Virus record (IMG/VR): IMGVR_UViG_3300045739_000092 | Coordinates: 1 to 60,525 of that record | DNA: 60,525 bases | Source: a virus | Strand: one strand, 5' to 3' | In this document: piece after piece, positions 1-8,208 of the stretch | Layout: the number at the start of each line of letters is the position of its first letter | Position numbering within the stretch: position 1 is the first letter of the stretch | Position numbers and translations under genes: made by a program | Notes under the pieces: model-generated | Database searches by the model: none | Seen by the model: only the letters and a program-made list of their open reading frames with translations | Told to the model about the DNA's origin: nothing

Positions 1-1086
1 ACCGACCTCTCCCCTACCATCAAGCACCTGTACGGCACCGGGTTCCGGAATAAGAACATCGGTTTCCGTTGCGGGCAGGACGGCCGCATGGTCCGCACCG
101 AGGACGGCGGGGTCTCCTTCGTTATACAGACCTCCAGCACCGGGGTTGATCTCTACGATGTCAGCCATCCCGCGGCGTCGTTCGCCTATTCCTGTGGACA
201 TGGTGGAGTCATCGTCGCTACTTCAGATGATGGCGACACATGGAACACTCAGACCTCCGGCACTGCCCAGAATCTGCGGGGCATCCACTTCCCCCACGAC
301 GAGGAAGTCGGTTACGTCGTCGGTGATGCGGGCACCATCCTCAAAACGACGGACCTCGGCGTCACATGGAATGCCCAGACCTCTGGCACCGCCGAGCACC
401 TGCGAGGGGTTTACTTCCTCGACAACGAGCAGGACGGTTGGGCCGTCGGGAACGCGGGCACCATTCTCGCCACCGAAGACGGAGGCACTACCTGGGTCGC
501 CCAGACTTCAGGTACCGCCAACGATCTCTACGATGTCGAGTTCAAGGACGGGAACACGGGATGGGCTGTAGGTGAAGCGGGAACCATTCTCAAAACGACC
601 GATGGAGGAACGACCTGGGCGGCTCAGACCTCTGGAGTAGCTGTGATCCTTCAGTCGGTCTCGGTTCGTTCCTCTACGAAGGTCTGGGCCTGCGGCATGG
701 CCGACACCATCCTCGTCACCACTGACGGCGGGACCACCTGGAACACCCAGACCTCCCCGCTCTCCGGCAAGGACCTGTACGCCATCTCGTTCCACTACGA
801 CGACAACCAGGGCATCACCTGCGGAGAGTCCGGCGCTGTTCTCCGCACCGTCGACGCCGGTGTTACCTGGACCCAGCCCAGTCCCGGGACCAAGGTGGCG
901 CTGTCCGCCTTTTCCCACCCCGACAACGCCATGTACGTCTTCGGTCCCCACAACGGTCTCCACAAGGACTTCATCCAGCCTGACTACCACGTCTACATCG
1001 ATGGCCTTACCGGCGACCCCGATGTCCGTGACGCGGTGACGATGGTTCTACTAGACAGGTTCGACCAGCATCCTTCGGAGCCGTAA
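1..1086 (+). CDS. YCF48/BNR-type beta-propeller virion protein, 5'-truncated copy
   Basis: The frame is open from base 1, so the start lies off the window; the intact version is at 59184-60524. The protein consists of repeats of roughly 40 residues built on T(I/V)L(K/A)T(T/E)DGG(T)TW followed by QTSG, the signature of YCF48/BNR-like propeller blades. About six blades are visible here. Such propellers in phage virions usually sit on tail or fibre structures and bind partners or surface sugars; the exact ligand cannot be inferred. The stop codon overlaps the next ATG (TAATG), indicating translational coupling. Compared with the right-hand copy, protein changes cluster in the first half (for example I/M, S/G, H/Q and N/H exchanges). 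Confidence 0.85.
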   Translation, partial: TDLSPTIKHLYGTGFRNKNIGFRCGQDGRMVRTEDGGVSFVIQTSSTGVDLYDVSHPAASFAYSCGHGGVIVATSDDGDTWNTQTSGTAQNLRGIHFPHDEEVGYVVGDAGTILKTTDLGVTWNAQTSGTAEHLRGVYFLDNEQDGWAVGNAGTILATEDGGTTWVAQTSGTANDLYDVEFKDGNTGWAVGEAGTILKTTDGGTTWAAQTSGVAVILQSVSVRSSTKVWACGMADTILVTTDGGTTWNTQTSPLSGKDLYAISFHYDDNQGITCGESGAVLRTVDAGVTWTQPSPGTKVALSAFSHPDNAMYVFGPHNGLHKDFIQPDYHVYIDGLTGDPDVRDAVTMVLLDRFDQHPSEP

Positions 1087-1087
1087 T
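1..1087. repeat. Direct repeat of contig ends, left copy
   Basis: Bases 1-1087 align without gaps to 59439-60525. Substitutions are scattered and most are synonymous; they are denser in the first two thirds and rare after about base 780. The right copy stops at the TAAT where the left copy continues into the next gene. This is what a circularly permuted genome assembled from a mixed strain population would show, with the overlap left untrimmed because the two alleles differ. A true tandem duplication is the alternative. Confidence 0.9.
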
Positions 1088-2675
1088 GGCCGCTGTAACC
1101 GTTGCCTTCATCGGTACGAAGGCGGTCCAGGCCGAGTCCACCACCGGTTGGAACGCGGGCAACCTCGACACCGACATCTTCGTTGAGGGGAACTCCTCCG
1201 TTGGGGCCAAGACCTCCAACACGACGGCGGACTTCTACGACCTCTCCATCACCGGCAGCCCCTATGACTTCTCCTCGGGGGGAGCCGACGAGGGCAAGCA
1301 CATCTTCGCCTGGTTCAACACCCTGACGCCGGTGTCTCTCCACGGCATCATCGCCGTGGACGACCTCGCCACGGACTCCCTCGGCTACTGGGCCGTGGGA
1401 CCCCCTACCGGATACGGCGGTGGGTGGATCAACTACGTCATCGACCCGGCCAACAACGCGCTGTTCACGGTCATCACCGCGGGGACCGGATCGTGGACCG
1501 GCAGCGGTAACCCGGCGCAACTCTCCGGGGTGGACGGGTTCGGGGGTCGTCACACCACCTCCACGTCCATCATGGGTAACTTCAACAACGCCCTGGTTGA
1601 TGCAGTTTCCGTCGGTACCGGTTACCGGATCTATGGAGGAGATGGGGTCGACCCAGATGCCGTGTTCGCTGACCTCATCTCCTACGAGCAGATAACCGCC
1701 AATCGCTTCGGTGGGCTACGAGCTCCTGGTGGCGGGGTCCTCCTCATGATGAGCAAGATCCTTCTCGGTAACGGAGCAGCGGCCACTGACTTCACCGATT
1801 CGGGCTTCACCGTTGTCTGGCTAGATGCTCCTGTCGCCACCACTTTCTACGAGTTCGCCGTTGATCCCGGAGCCTCTGGAACGATCAACCTCTCCCTCTC
1901 GAACGGACTCCTCGCGGATGAGGCCGGCGGATTCCTCACCTGCGACTTCCGCAACTTGACCCAGTGCATTCTCAACACCGTCAACATCGACGGGGCGAAG
2001 GCCGTCTACCTCCAAACAGACATGACCATCACCAACGGGGTGTGGACCGGACTGGCTGAACCCGTCTACGTCGCTTCTGAGCAGCCATCCATAGACGGGT
2101 TGGCTCTTGTGAACCCTGTCGGTATCGGAATGCAGATCCAGTCGGCAGGAGCGATGACGAACATCTCTGGATTGCGTGTCAATGGCGCCGGTACATACAG
2201 CCTCGAAGTTGACATCGCCGGGGCCGGCCCCTTCGACATCTACCTCGATTCGTTCATCAGTCAGACTCCGGGGACCAACCACATCGTCATCCGTGCCAAC
2301 AACAATGCCGACTACACCTTCTACCTGACCGGATCGGGTACAGGGTTGAGCGTTGGGGATATCACCAACGAGGGAACCGGTACGGTCACGGTGGTAGCGT
2401 CCCGCACCCTATCCCTCATCAATCTCCCCGAGGGGTCTGAAGTGACCTTCGTCCGTGATGCCGACCTTGTCGAGCTCCACCACATCGAGAGTGTCGATGT
2501 GACTGGGATCGCTTCGTACACCTACTCGGCTGGAGACGCTGGGACCGTCATCTACATCAACGTTCTCCCCCCCGTGGATGCACAGGAGAACGACTACATC
2601 GAAGTTACGCTTGCCGCGACAGATCAGACCCTCATCTGGTCAGGACTTACCGAAAGGGTCTATTCCAATCCATGA
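1086..2675 (+). CDS. Virion structural protein, probable beta-rich fibre protein
   Basis: 529 residues, Gly/Thr/Asn-rich with alternating hydrophobic beta-strand pattern and few charged helices, typical of phage appendage proteins. No enzymatic motif was recognised. Its C-terminus, LTERVYSNP, is nearly the same as that of the next protein (LAERVYANP), although the rest differs; this suggests a common C-terminal assembly or trimerisation tail. The start overlaps the stop of the propeller gene (TAATG). Position in the late operon between the propeller gene and neck genes supports a virion role; function beyond that is unknown. Confidence 0.7.
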   Translation: MAAVTVAFIGTKAVQAESTTGWNAGNLDTDIFVEGNSSVGAKTSNTTADFYDLSITGSPYDFSSGGADEGKHIFAWFNTLTPVSLHGIIAVDDLATDSLGYWAVGPPTGYGGGWINYVIDPANNALFTVITAGTGSWTGSGNPAQLSGVDGFGGRHTTSTSIMGNFNNALVDAVSVGTGYRIYGGDGVDPDAVFADLISYEQITANRFGGLRAPGGGVLLMMSKILLGNGAAATDFTDSGFTVVWLDAPVATTFYEFAVDPGASGTINLSLSNGLLADEAGGFLTCDFRNLTQCILNTVNIDGAKAVYLQTDMTITNGVWTGLAEPVYVASEQPSIDGLALVNPVGIGMQIQSAGAMTNISGLRVNGAGTYSLEVDIAGAGPFDIYLDSFISQTPGTNHIVIRANNNADYTFYLTGSGTGLSVGDITNEGTGTVTVVASRTLSLINLPEGSEVTFVRDADLVELHHIESVDVTGIASYTYSAGDAGTVIYINVLPPVDAQENDYIEVTLAATDQTLIWSGLTERVYSNP

Positions 2676-2708
2676 TGAACCCTCGCGGCCCATTACCATC
2701 GGAGAGCT

Positions 2709-4319
2709 ATGGCGAAGATCGTTGACCCAGACCAGTTGAACCAGGGCGTCGAGGTTGTCTTCAGCACCGGCGCTAAGACCTGGCAGTTGCTCGTAGCTGG
2801 CAATCTCGATGATGGTTCACCGGGAGCCATCTCGGGTGTTTCTCTCCAGGCCGGCTATTCCCACATGAAGGAAGAGTGGCGTATCGACGCCAGCCTGAAT
2901 AAGTTCAAGTTCCCCTTGAAGATGTTCGGTAAGACCGAAGGACTCTTCCAGAACGGTTGGGCGCCAGCAGACGCGCAGACTCGAGATCTGATAAGAGACG
3001 CCGGCTGGCAGGAGATAGATGGCTCGCAGCGAGCTGGCATCATCTCTCTTGGCGACTTCGACGCTGACACTGATCCTGGTTACTACCTCCAAGATCCAGG
3101 GACCACCACCCCGTTCGATGGCACTACCGCTTCCTTCGACAAGACGGGGGAGATCAACGAGGCCGTCGTAGTCCACGACGGCGGAGCTGGTGACTACACC
3201 GGGTTCCTCAAGCTCTTCAACAGGGTCCAGGGCAAGATCTACTCCGAGTACGAGATCGTTCGGGAGCAGAACCTCTCTGCTCTCGAGCCGATCGTCTTCA
3301 GGGCGCCGCTTACCTCTACCCCCAACCCGAACGTTGTCGCTTCCGACGTCACCATCGACGGCAACGCCCCCTACACGGGAATGTCGATCAGCTTCCTCAA
3401 AGGAAGTGGGTTCACCACCTGGGCCAACTCGACGGTCTACGCGGCCGGAGCAGTAGTCCAAGCCCTCACCGGTCGCTGGTTCTTCACCCCTGCCGGGGGG
3501 ACATCTTCGGGAACGGACGTTGGCGACGATGTCGGAGTGACCGACTGGGAGGCCTATGTCGGTGAGCGCCAGGTAGGTGCCAACTGGTACGCCTTCAATG
3601 TCATCATCGAAGGGAACAGCGGCACAGCCCAAGAGATCCACGAATACGAGCAGCGCCAGCTCCGCCAGACAGGCAACATCAACAACAACCTGTTGGGGAG
3701 TCCGAACCAGAACGCCTACGGTACTGTCAACGGGAACATCTGCAAGCAGTTGACACGGTTCGTGGGAGACAACCTCCATACGGGAGGAGCGGCCGGTTAC
3801 CCCGGCGGAGTCTTCATCGACAACATCTCAGCGGGAGATGTCAACAACATCACCTACTACGACATCACCGTCGATTCTGGTGGTCTGAACACATGGGATG
3901 AAGCTCCGGTCGTTTCTACCGCTCGGATCACTCCGTTCGTCTCCACGTACGACTTCAACTTCCTCCAGGCCGCGATAGACGATGTCAACGGGGAGTACAC
4001 GGTCTACTTCCTCAACAATGACACCGGTGACAACGATGGTTCCGACTTCGACACGGCGAACGCCATCATCGTCAACGACAACGGCGGTTCGCCACTTCAG
4101 GGCTTGTCCATCACGGCTCTCAAGCACAGCCACGACTTCGACTACGACGGGAACGTTCAGCGAGGAGCCGGGTCTGCAGGAACCGATGCCCCCATCGTCA
4201 TCCAGGTTGTCGGAGAGGACCAGATCGAGATTCTCGATGTTGAGTTCCTCATCACACGTAACGCAGGGCTGCAGTTCAACGTGAACACCCTCGCCGAGCG
4301 GGTCTACGCTAACCCGTAA
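2709..4319 (+). CDS. Virion structural protein with shared ERVYxNP tail
   Basis: 536 residues. The N-terminal third (MAKIVDPDQLNQG, then beta-strand and amphipathic sequence including EEWRIDASLNKFKFPLKMF) resembles structural proteins of other environmental siphoviruses, but no named family can be assigned. The remainder is beta-rich and Asn/Gly-rich. It ends LAERVYANP, matching the end of the preceding protein. An SD-like GGAGAG lies 5 bases before the ATG. The next gene starts 3 bases after the stop. Virion location is inferred from context and composition. Confidence 0.65.
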   Translation: MAKIVDPDQLNQGVEVVFSTGAKTWQLLVAGNLDDGSPGAISGVSLQAGYSHMKEEWRIDASLNKFKFPLKMFGKTEGLFQNGWAPADAQTRDLIRDAGWQEIDGSQRAGIISLGDFDADTDPGYYLQDPGTTTPFDGTTASFDKTGEINEAVVVHDGGAGDYTGFLKLFNRVQGKIYSEYEIVREQNLSALEPIVFRAPLTSTPNPNVVASDVTIDGNAPYTGMSISFLKGSGFTTWANSTVYAAGAVVQALTGRWFFTPAGGTSSGTDVGDDVGVTDWEAYVGERQVGANWYAFNVIIEGNSGTAQEIHEYEQRQLRQTGNINNNLLGSPNQNAYGTVNGNICKQLTRFVGDNLHTGGAAGYPGGVFIDNISAGDVNNITYYDITVDSGGLNTWDEAPVVSTARITPFVSTYDFNFLQAAIDDVNGEYTVYFLNNDTGDNDGSDFDTANAIIVNDNGGSPLQGLSITALKHSHDFDYDGNVQRGAGSAGTDAPIVIQVVGEDQIEILDVEFLITRNAGLQFNVNTLAERVYANP

Positions 4320-4321
4320 GA

Positions 4322-4855
4322 GTGAGCGACTTCTCCCTAGAGACCTTCTTCACGCAGGTCGATGAAGCGGCGGGCATCAGTGAACTTCAGAATCTTTGGG
4401 GCTCGCTGGTGAGTCAAGAGGCTATCCCGCGACGATTGCGCGAACGGGGAGCTCTCAAGATTCGCAAGAGAGTCCGCTATCTCTGTTTCCGTATCGCCAA
4501 CGAGATGCAGGCCAAGACCAACATCGAAAGAGCCGTCGAGGCCGGCAAGATGACGAAGAAACAGGCCGCGGCCAGGTTGATCTCCACTCGAGCCCCCAAG
4601 ATGAAAGGGTTTCGACATCACTACGAATCTCTTCCCCAGTTCGAGGGATGGGACCAGTTCGCTAAGACCTGGGATATCAACTTGGATCAGGTTGATGCTC
4701 TCGATTTCTCGACTGTAGATCCGTTCGCTCTTCGCTACCGACTTCGTTCCGTCTACGACGAATGGGACGACGAGGTTCGCCGCGCATCCAGTCAGTCATT
4801 AGGTGCCCTCGTTATCAAGCACAAGCAGGAAGGGGATAGAGCCGCTGAGGGATAG
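4322..4855 (+). CDS. Hypothetical late protein, helical and basic
   Basis: 177 residues with a GTG start two bases after the preceding stop. The sequence is mainly helical, with a basic stretch RRLRERGALKIRKRVRYL near residues 38-55 and a charged C-terminus. No known domain was recognised. Unlike its neighbours it is not beta-rich, so it may be an assembly factor or nucleic-acid-contacting protein rather than an exterior fibre; that is inference. Confidence 0.65.
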   Translation: MSDFSLETFFTQVDEAAGISELQNLWGSLVSQEAIPRRLRERGALKIRKRVRYLCFRIANEMQAKTNIERAVEAGKMTKKQAAARLISTRAPKMKGFRHHYESLPQFEGWDQFAKTWDINLDQVDALDFSTVDPFALRYRLRSVYDEWDDEVRRASSQSLGALVIKHKQEGDRAAEG

Positions 4856-4882
4856 AGGGCGACCGTAAAGTAGGGGGCAGAA

Positions 4883-5443
4883 ATGTCCAGTGTCACCTTC
4901 GACCCCACATTGAAGCTCATCATCCCAGATGGCCCTATCGTCGGCGGGATCATCCAGGTTGACTTCCGCACAGAGGTCTACCTCGCGGGCAAGGCTGATT
5001 GGCGTACCGATCCCACACTGAATGAACGCAAGTTCCCTATCAGGGTAGAGATCGCTTCGACTGCCATCGCTACTGCCACCTTCGTTCTTGAGGAGGGATG
5101 GCAGATGCGTCACTTCGAGGGGGACTACACCCTCCAGGTCACCGGCATCGTTCGTACCGATGACAACAGGGCCATCATCCTTCCCTCGGTAGGAACGTTC
5201 TCCAACTCGGTCGAGTGGTTTGTCCCCGACCATGTAGTTACCGATCTCACCCTGCAGGGCAATGTCCAGGATCTCCACTGGGCCACCATGAACAGGAAGT
5301 TCACCGACCCCGTTACCGGCAAGTACAAGGTCTACGACCCCAATGATGCTCTATGGAAGCAGGCGGACGCCTGGGCCGATGACGGAACCACCCCATACGA
5401 TGGAGGGGATCTGGAGAGGGTCGATCGTCTGGTTGATCCCTGA
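4883..5443 (+). CDS. Hypothetical virion protein
   Basis: 186 residues, ATG preceded by GGGGGCAGAA. The first 100 residues show beta-strand alternation with an EWF...VTDLTLQG segment later; a YDPNDALWKQADAWADDGTTPYDG segment near the C-terminus resembles flexible linkers in fibre proteins. The stop overlaps the next start (TGATG). No family recognised; assigned as virion-associated from its place in the late operon. Confidence 0.6.
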   Translation: MSSVTFDPTLKLIIPDGPIVGGIIQVDFRTEVYLAGKADWRTDPTLNERKFPIRVEIASTAIATATFVLEEGWQMRHFEGDYTLQVTGIVRTDDNRAIILPSVGTFSNSVEWFVPDHVVTDLTLQGNVQDLHWATMNRKFTDPVTGKYKVYDPNDALWKQADAWADDGTTPYDGGDLERVDRLVDP

Positions 5444-6108
5444 TGGTCTGGCTACCGGCCGGAGGTCTCGGAACTAGACGGCCGTATGTCACCGGGGGCG
5501 TCGGAGCAGAGGTTCTCGTTGGGGCGTTCGTCGGCGTTGGCTCAGCCGCGTCATCCGGCGCTGGTTCCCTCACTGTCACCGAACAGATCATCTCTCTCGT
5601 TGGAGTCGGGTCCAACTCTTCAAGCGGTGAAGCTACTCCGACTATCAAGGTTCTTCTGGGGGGTGTTGGGTCCTCGTCCTCCATCGGAGGAGGGGCAGTT
5701 GACGTCATCGTCATCCTCCCCTCGGTTGGAGCATCTGCCGGCTCCGGTGCTGGCACCCTCACGGCTCAGTTGGCTCTCTCCGGTGTTGGGGCTGCCGCCA
5801 CGATCGGGCAAGGCTTCTTCGGGCCGAAGGTTCTCATCTCTGGAATCGGGTCCAGTTCCGGCTTCGGGGTGGGCGATTTCGAGTACTGGTTCTACCGGGT
5901 CATCAACCGCCAGCGTCGTACCGATCCTGCGCCCAACAACCGCTCTACCACTAGACCTCCAGCTCGCACCCCCTCCGGTGAGCTGGAACGTACCGCTACG
6001 GCTCCTGGTTGGGATAGGTCTCCGAAGCACCAGAGGCAGCTAGTTACAATCGGCGGGCCTGAGTTCAGCCCGCGAGAGGAAGACGAGGACGAAGAAGGAT
6101 GGCACTAG
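5443..6108 (+). CDS. Small Ser/Gly 20-residue-repeat virion protein
   Basis: 221 residues. After a short lead it contains six consecutive repeats of about 20 residues (near residues 27-150) of the form L-x-G-V-G-S-x-S-S-x-G-x-x-x-L-T-V. These match the repeats that fill the C-terminal third of the 1,567-residue adhesin at 53739-58442. The C-terminal part also parallels that protein: a YWFYRVINRQRRTDPAP segment followed by Pro/Arg/Thr-rich sequence, compared with VWYLILDKRDTTPAP in the large protein. It looks like a miniature version of the same repeat-plus-tail architecture. Its last bases overlap the next gene. Confidence 0.75.
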   Translation: MVWLPAGGLGTRRPYVTGGVGAEVLVGAFVGVGSAASSGAGSLTVTEQIISLVGVGSNSSSGEATPTIKVLLGGVGSSSSIGGGAVDVIVILPSVGASAGSGAGTLTAQLALSGVGAAATIGQGFFGPKVLISGIGSSSGFGVGDFEYWFYRVINRQRRTDPAPNNRSTTRPPARTPSGELERTATAPGWDRSPKHQRQLVTIGGPEFSPREEDEDEEGWH

Positions 6109-6467
6109 CCGCTGAGATCATCTCATTGATCCGAGACGAGATCGGAACGGACCTCGACGTCACTGACAACGATCCCCCTCCGGCCAACGGGATCCAGGAC
6201 AGTCTCGAGAACATCTACACCGACCCTGACCGCGGCAACTCATCCATCTTCCTCACCGCTCTCATCGTGTGGCGTCGACGTCTTGCCAACCATCAGTCCA
6301 GGGCTTTCGACTTCTCCAAAGAGGGGAACTGGTTCGCCCGTAACCAGAAGTCCAAGTTCCTCAAAGGGATGGTGGACAAGTACGAACGCCTAGCGGGCCT
6401 GAGCGGCTCCGGTGCTCCCCACCGCAACGGGCAGATGACCTCTGCGGCTATGCGCGAGGCACCATAG
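6099..6467 (+). CDS. Probable head-tail connector/adaptor protein
   Basis: 122 residues, acidic and helical in the first half (IISLIRDEIGTDLDVTD, LENIYTDP, IFLTALIVWRRRLAN). This pattern and the position just before head-closure and neck proteins are usual for gp6-like connector (head completion) proteins, which form a ring below the portal. No diagnostic motif, so the role comes from order and helical profile. It overlaps the upstream gene by 10 bases; its TAG is directly followed by a perfect hairpin. Confidence 0.5.
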   Translation: MALAAEIISLIRDEIGTDLDVTDNDPPPANGIQDSLENIYTDPDRGNSSIFLTALIVWRRRLANHQSRAFDFSKEGNWFARNQKSKFLKGMVDKYERLAGLSGSGAPHRNGQMTSAAMREAP

Positions 6468-6493
6468 GAGGTATATCTAACTTGATATACCTC
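6468..6493 (+). promoter_or_regulatory. Perfect hairpin over an SD-like sequence
   Basis: GAGGTATATC (6468-6477), a 6-base loop and GATATACCTC (6484-6493) form a perfect 10-bp inverted repeat. The left arm contains most of an AGGAGG at 6466-6471, the best SD in the gap, but it is 27 bases from the GTG start at 6499. Folding would hide this SD or change its distance to the GTG. There is no U-tract, so translational control of the protease gene seems likelier than termination. Confidence 0.6.
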
Positions 6494-6498
6494 GAAGT

Positions 6499-6903
6499 GT
6501 GAAACTGACAGCGGAAGACGTCGAGACCATACGAAGACAGCAGGCCGCGAACCCGGCCGAAGAGGTCTGCGGTTTGGTTATGACCCATGGGCTCATCCCG
6601 CTCATCAATCAGGCTCGTTCCAACTCCCGCTTCGTTGTGGGGTGGCCCCAAGTGGCCGAGGCTCTTCAGGTCAACGACGATGACCCGATCTCGGAGATCC
6701 AGTCCAAGGTCGACAACGTCGTAGGCGTCTACCACACACACCCTTCAGGGGGGATCAAGGCATCTGCGGTAGACAAGGAGTGCATGGTTTCGATCTCCGA
6801 TGACTGGCCGGGCCGTTTCCACTACATCGTCTCCGGTAGTTCCTACTCTGTATGGGTAGTAGACGATGGCAAGGTGAGGATGACCGATGAGCAGCATCAC
6901 TGA
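6499..6903 (+). CDS. JAMM/MPN-family metalloprotease
   Basis: 134 residues. The JAMM zinc signature is complete: Glu22 in EEVCGL, then HTHPSGGIKASAVD with His79, His81, Ser89 and Asp92, matching HxHP(x)nSxxD. JAMM enzymes cleave isopeptide or C-terminal peptide bonds; in phages they are known mostly in tail genes, often fused to NlpC/P60 domains and near lambda gpK-type proteins. Here the domain stands alone among head-neck genes. Possible roles are processing of a virion protein or host ubiquitin-like (Pup-like) conjugates; neither is shown. The GTG start at 6499 follows a hairpin with the SD in its stem. The 3' end overlaps the next gene by 17 bases. Confidence 0.8.
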   Translation: MKLTAEDVETIRRQQAANPAEEVCGLVMTHGLIPLINQARSNSRFVVGWPQVAEALQVNDDDPISEIQSKVDNVVGVYHTHPSGGIKASAVDKECMVSISDDWPGRFHYIVSGSSYSVWVVDDGKVRMTDEQHH

Positions 6904-7294
6904 CTTCGAGCTCGACTGCATGAGAGAAGATCAGGAAGCGGAGATGGACGATCAATGCATCATCGACTACATCTCCGATCGGGGGGCTCTGAACGAGGCG
7001 ACCTCTGAGTACGACAACCCCACCTGGACGACGGTCTACACCGGCAAGTGTTCTGTGTTTCCCATCGTGGCTCGCCGTGACCGGATGGACTCCCGTGGCG
7101 AACACTTCCTCCTACAACGCCAGTACCGGATTCACCTGCCATGGGATTCGGGGGACATCGCTCCCAAGATGAGATTCCGCGCCACTACCACCCAAGACCC
7201 TCAGCTTCTCAACCGTGACCTCGAAGTCCGTGACGTCTATCTAGTGTCTCAGCCCTCGCAGCGCAGGATCGTCGTACACGACATAGTCGGATGA
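6887..7294 (+). CDS. Probable head closure (stopper) protein
   Basis: 135 residues; central part TWTTVYTGKCSVFPIVARRD followed by LLQRQYRIHLPWDSGDIAPKMRFRATT is typical of actinophage head-completion proteins of the DUF6093-like kind, where a beta-sandwich measures tail attachment. Gene order (connector, closure, HK97 gp10-like, tail terminator, tail tube) supports this. The stop overlaps the next ATG (ATGA). No catalytic motif is expected. Confidence 0.6.
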   Translation: MSSITDFELDCMREDQEAEMDDQCIIDYISDRGALNEATSEYDNPTWTTVYTGKCSVFPIVARRDRMDSRGEHFLLQRQYRIHLPWDSGDIAPKMRFRATTTQDPQLLNRDLEVRDVYLVSQPSQRRIVVHDIVG

Positions 7295-8208
7295 CTGATC
7301 GGTTCCTAGCTCCGCCGGGCAGACCTCCATACATCAGGCCGGCGGACTTCGCCAACATTCCTGTCTCAGTCGAAGGACCACGCTTCCCCAAGAGGTCCCT
7401 CGCTGCGGGGGTTGGCACAGTGGCCCGCCGGCCTGGGTCTTCTCAACGTTACTCACTGAACATCAAGATCCAGGGACTCAACACGCTCATCGAGCACTTC
7501 GACGCCATAGCGGAACTGACCCCTCAGTTGGTGTGGTCTGTCACCAACTATGCCGGAGAGCTCGTCGTCCAGGAGGGGAAGGCTCGAGTCCGTGTCGACA
7601 CTGGGGCTACCCAACGGTCCATCCACCACAATATGTTCACGGATCAAGAAGGGATAGGGATGGAGGCTGGTCCCACCACCTTCTACTCCCCCTTCTTGGA
7701 GTTCGGTACTGTCCGTATGGGTCCCTTCCCCTTCATGTTCCCTGCAGCCGACATCGTGGCTGGCGACGAGACCCATGGTTGGATCAACGCCATGATCCAG
7801 ATCGCCGGTATGGCGGACCAGCTCCAGACTATTCCCCCTCCATACGATGCCGACGACCACACCCGCCAACTCATCACCCGTCTCCGTTCTCGCCTCTACT
7901 CCTACGAGAAGGCTCTTGGCGACATCTCGGTACTGGGTGGTCGTTCCGTTATCTCCCCATTCCGAGGCGGGATCCTCGCCCTGGCTCGAGCCCTCGGCGA
8001 CCTGACATCTGCGATGTCGGGAACCATCAACCAACGGCTTGTGACCCGGCTGCGAGGCCAGATAACTGGTAGGGCTATCGGTGCTGGACACTTCACTATC
8101 GCTGGGTCTCGGGAATACTCGTCGTTCCCGGGTGGTGCCGCTGGGTCAAGGGTCTACCAACGCCTCCTGGGTCGGTACTCTGGAGTCAGCCGAGGTATGA
8201 ACTTCTGA
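7291..8208 (+). CDS. HK97 gp10-like neck/morphogenesis protein with extension
   Basis: 305 residues. Residues about 55-150 match the HK97-gp10 pattern: helical start (LIEHFDAIAELTPQLVWSVTNYAGELVVQEGKA), then VRVDTGATQRSIHH and a GPTTFYSPFLEFGT segment, the hallmark of this neck family. Family members are usually 100-150 residues, so the extra C-terminal 150 residues, with AQA/Gly-rich sequence, are an extension of unknown role. ATGA overlap upstream and TGATG overlap downstream point to coordinated translation with neighbouring neck genes. Confidence 0.75.
   Translation: MTDRFLAPPGRPPYIRPADFANIPVSVEGPRFPKRSLAAGVGTVARRPGSSQRYSLNIKIQGLNTLIEHFDAIAELTPQLVWSVTNYAGELVVQEGKARVRVDTGATQRSIHHNMFTDQEGIGMEAGPTTFYSPFLEFGTVRMGPFPFMFPAADIVAGDETHGWINAMIQIAGMADQLQTIPPPYDADDHTRQLITRLRSRLYSYEKALGDISVLGGRSVISPFRGGILALARALGDLTSAMSGTINQRLVTRLRGQITGRAIGAGHFTIAGSREYSSFPGGAAGSRVYQRLLGRYSGVSRGMNF

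Noticed and set aside
508-990. Long minus-strand frames opposite the propeller gene (also 60015-60428)
   Set aside because: They arise from codon periodicity of the propeller repeat; Val/Gly-rich and without start signals.
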